Assembly: GCA_900556545.1 (NCBI GenBank)
Contig: USPE01000085.1
Location: 1-7,655 of the forward strand
Direction of reading: 5' to 3'
DNA length: 7,655 nucleotides
Source of the DNA: an uncultured Peptococcaceae bacterium
GTDB taxonomy: Bacteria; Bacillota; Peptococcia; Peptococcales; Peptococcaceae
The notes beneath the pieces were generated by a model. The model ran no database searches, had not been told where the DNA came from, and saw only the letters and a program-made list of their open reading frames with translations. Positions within the stretch are counted from its first letter, which is position 1. Each line of letters begins with the position of its first letter. The position numbers and the translations under genes were made by a program. Shown piece after piece: positions 6,010-7,655 of this stretch.

Positions 6010-7655
6010 TTATTGATATAGCTGTTTTGCAATTTTCAGCAAAGCCTGAGACTGTGTTTCTGTAACAGAAGTACCTGCCGGCAGTAAAATCAGATATCCA
6101 TCCTGCTGAACATACTGACGACCGGTTAATTCTTGATACAACGGGCCGTTGGCCATGGCTCTGTTGCGGTATAATTGCACCTTTGTTTTTAATACAGGAA
6201 TATTTTTCTTGTAGCTTTTGGTCACATCGGTGATACCTGCCTGATAAGTTTTGTTCTTGTATTTGATTTCCATGGCTTTGGTTGTATTGTTCATTTGCGT
6301 GGAGGAACAGCCCAGCGCCAGCAAGGTATCGTACATAGATGTATATACATTGCCCTGACTGTCGGCTGCAATGGCCGGCAGCAGAACATTACCACTGACG
6401 TATAATCCCGTTTCTCCGCTGTTATAATAAACGGAACTGCCTCTTTTGGCAAAAAAACTTTTCTGCGCGATCTGCTTCAACGCATCACTCTGTCCCTCTA
6501 AAGCGGCAGAAAAATCACTTAAGGATGAAAATTGCTCCAAAATATACTGGCATTGGGGCGCTAACAACAGCATACAGCTTTGATCCTTCCATAACAGATA
6601 GTTTTTGGTTGCAACTTGCTGGTTTTCTCCATTATAAATTTTGGCGGTGATGGTATGCTGGCCAGTTGCAATATTGTCCACATCGGCCTTTAATACCTGA
6701 TTAACAGAACCCTTTACCAACAAAGTGTCACCAATATAATAAGCAACGGTTCCTTTTTTGTTGCTGCTGCGCATGTTTAATTGCAATCCATTCTGCTGCA
6801 ATTCAATGGATAGCTGCTGCTTGGAATTTTTGCTGGGCGCTAAATAATACTGCCAGCCGGGATAGGTAACCTCCTGCGGCAGCAAGGTATCGGTATAAAT
6901 ACCGTAAGCGCCGGCATTCAAGGCATTTACTGTCTGCTGCAGCGTATTGATGGTATGCATGTAAACAGCAATTCCGTAACTTTGCAAGGTTTTGGCCAAT
7001 CCTGTATCAGCCAGTTCATAAGCCATAGTGACTGCAAAAATATCATTCTCCTGCACAAATTTGGCAATCCGGGCACCATTTCTTTCATTTGTCATTTTAT
7101 ACAGTGTCAAAATGATATCTTCGTATCCCAATGCCTTAATTGGTTCATATTCCTCATATTGATAAATCTGCGGAATAATTTGCTTTAATAGCTGCGGATA
7201 TTGTTTTTGAATGGCTGTTAAGATGGCTACATTATCTTCTTTGGTGTCGGTTATAATATGTACCTGCGGATTTTTTTGCAAAATTTCTGCCAACTGATCC
7301 ATGGTCAGCGGTGTAAATTTATTCATCACACTGCATTGCTGATATTGGGCAAACGAAACTGCTTTGTTTTGACCCAAGCCTAAATAATAACCGGCAGAAC
7401 TTTCCCAATCATGAATCATGGCAATTTTGCCATCGGTGGTAAATGCCATGTCCACTTCGATATACTGATAGCCCGAATCAATGGCCTGTTCCAACGCTTC
7501 TCTGGAATTGGTGACTGTATTTCCCTGTATGGCGCCGCAGCCGTGTGCAATGGCTCTTGGATATGCGCCTGCCTGTGCCGGTGCGGCCGATAACATCCAA
7601 AAGAAACAACTGATCGACAACATGGTCAGCAGCAAATAAACCGCTTGTTTTTGTT
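6010..7655 (-). CDS. Secreted GDPD-like phosphodiesterase with C-terminal copper-amine-oxidase-like domain (N-terminus cut by window edge)
   Basis: The frame stays open to the right edge, so the true start is outside. A TTG at 7635 is only an internal codon. The visible N-terminus is an export signal: QKQAVYLLLTML, a hydrophobic core, then a signal peptidase I-type site after SAAPAQA. The next part is a PI-PLC/GDPD-fold TIM barrel cleaving phosphodiesters. It has IAHGCGAIQG with the first catalytic His (codon 7543-7545), TNSREAL in place of the usual PENT, IEVDMAFTTDG with the Glu (7456-7458) and Asp metal ligands, and IHDW with the second His (7411-7413). This AHG.GAI.G..yTNS..A pattern marks an uncharacterised GDPD-like subgroup, not classical GlpQ. 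After the barrel (ending near 6850) comes a beta-rich linker. A C-terminal segment (about 6450-6020) has features of copper-amine-oxidase N-domain-like repeats (GNVYTSMYDTLLALG; GPLYQELTGRQY), often cell-envelope-binding in Bacillota. Substrate is unknown. Confidence 0.8.
   Translation of the reverse strand, partial: QKQAVYLLLTMLSISCFFWMLSAAPAQAGAYPRAIAHGCGAIQGNTVTNSREALEQAIDSGYQYIEVDMAFTTDGKIAMIHDWESSAGYYLGLGQNKAVSFAQYQQCSVMNKFTPLTMDQLAEILQKNPQVHIITDTKEDNVAILTAIQKQYPQLLKQIIPQIYQYEEYEPIKALGYEDIILTLYKMTNERNGARIAKFVQENDIFAVTMAYELADTGLAKTLQSYGIAVYMHTINTLQQTVNALNAGAYGIYTDTLLPQEVTYPGWQYYLAPSKNSKQQLSIELQQNGLQLNMRSSNKKGTVAYYIGDTLLVKGSVNQVLKADVDNIATGQHTITAKIYNGENQQVATKNYLLWKDQSCMLLLAPQCQYILEQFSSLSDFSAALEGQSDALKQIAQKSFFAKRGSSVYYNSGETGLYVSGNVLLPAIAADSQGNVYTSMYDTLLALGCSSTQMNNTTKAMEIKYKNKTYQAGITDVTKSYKKNIPVLKTKVQLYRNRAMANGPLYQELTGRQYVQQDGYLILLPAGTSVTETQSQALLKIAKQLYQ

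Noticed and set aside
5817..6032. 71-codon minus-strand reading frame overlapping the 3' end of the GDPD gene
   Set aside because: It runs through the GDPD terminator and the DUF4261 promoter, overlaps a real gene, has no convincing ribosome site and its protein is a featureless Cys/Ser-rich string.

Overview
The window looks like chromosomal DNA of a low-to-mid GC Bacillota-type bacterium. The evidence is AT-rich intergenic DNA, sigma-A-like promoters (TTGTAA-17-TATAAT), purine-rich Shine-Dalgarno sites, and hairpin-plus-T-tract terminators after almost every gene. The gene mix (a secreted GDPD-like protein with a copper-amine-oxidase-like tail, a TPR/DUF protein, a DUF4261 protein) would fit a gut Negativicutes or Clostridia member, but that placement is a guess. 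No rRNA, tRNA, CRISPR array, insertion sequence or phage gene is visible.

Layout. Positions 1-345 (+) hold an internal-to-late piece of a class I DAHP synthase (AroG type, shikimate pathway). It breaks off right after the conserved NHSNSGKK block. Facing it on the minus strand is the 5' part of cca (CCA-adding tRNA nucleotidyltransferase, start near 1019). It loses its C-terminal half at the same place. Both genes are cut in tail-to-tail orientation across about 20 bp that both coding sequences can claim. This is the strongest anomaly in the window and is probably a chimeric join or misassembly rather than natural gene order.

An AT-rich 376-nt gap (1020-1395) separates divergent cca from a 201-aa ComF-like phosphoribosyltransferase (1396-2001, +). 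Each gene has a good promoter overlapped by a perfect inverted repeat. A strong bidirectional terminator (2046-2087) ends the phosphoribosyltransferase gene and the gene converging on it.

From about 2100 to the right edge all genes are on the minus strand. In transcription order they are: a secreted, multi-domain GDPD-like phosphodiesterase (6010 to beyond 7655, N-terminus cut by the window edge) with its own terminator; a DUF4261 protein (4858-5748) with its own promoter and a 13-bp palindrome in the leader; an intergenic terminator; and an 876-aa cytosolic protein (2143-4773) with N-terminal TPR-like helices and a DUF6348-like region. The last two are adjacent, same-strand and of unknown function, and are the best candidate for an undescribed functional pair. 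The sequence itself gives no direct evidence of a defence or other mechanism.
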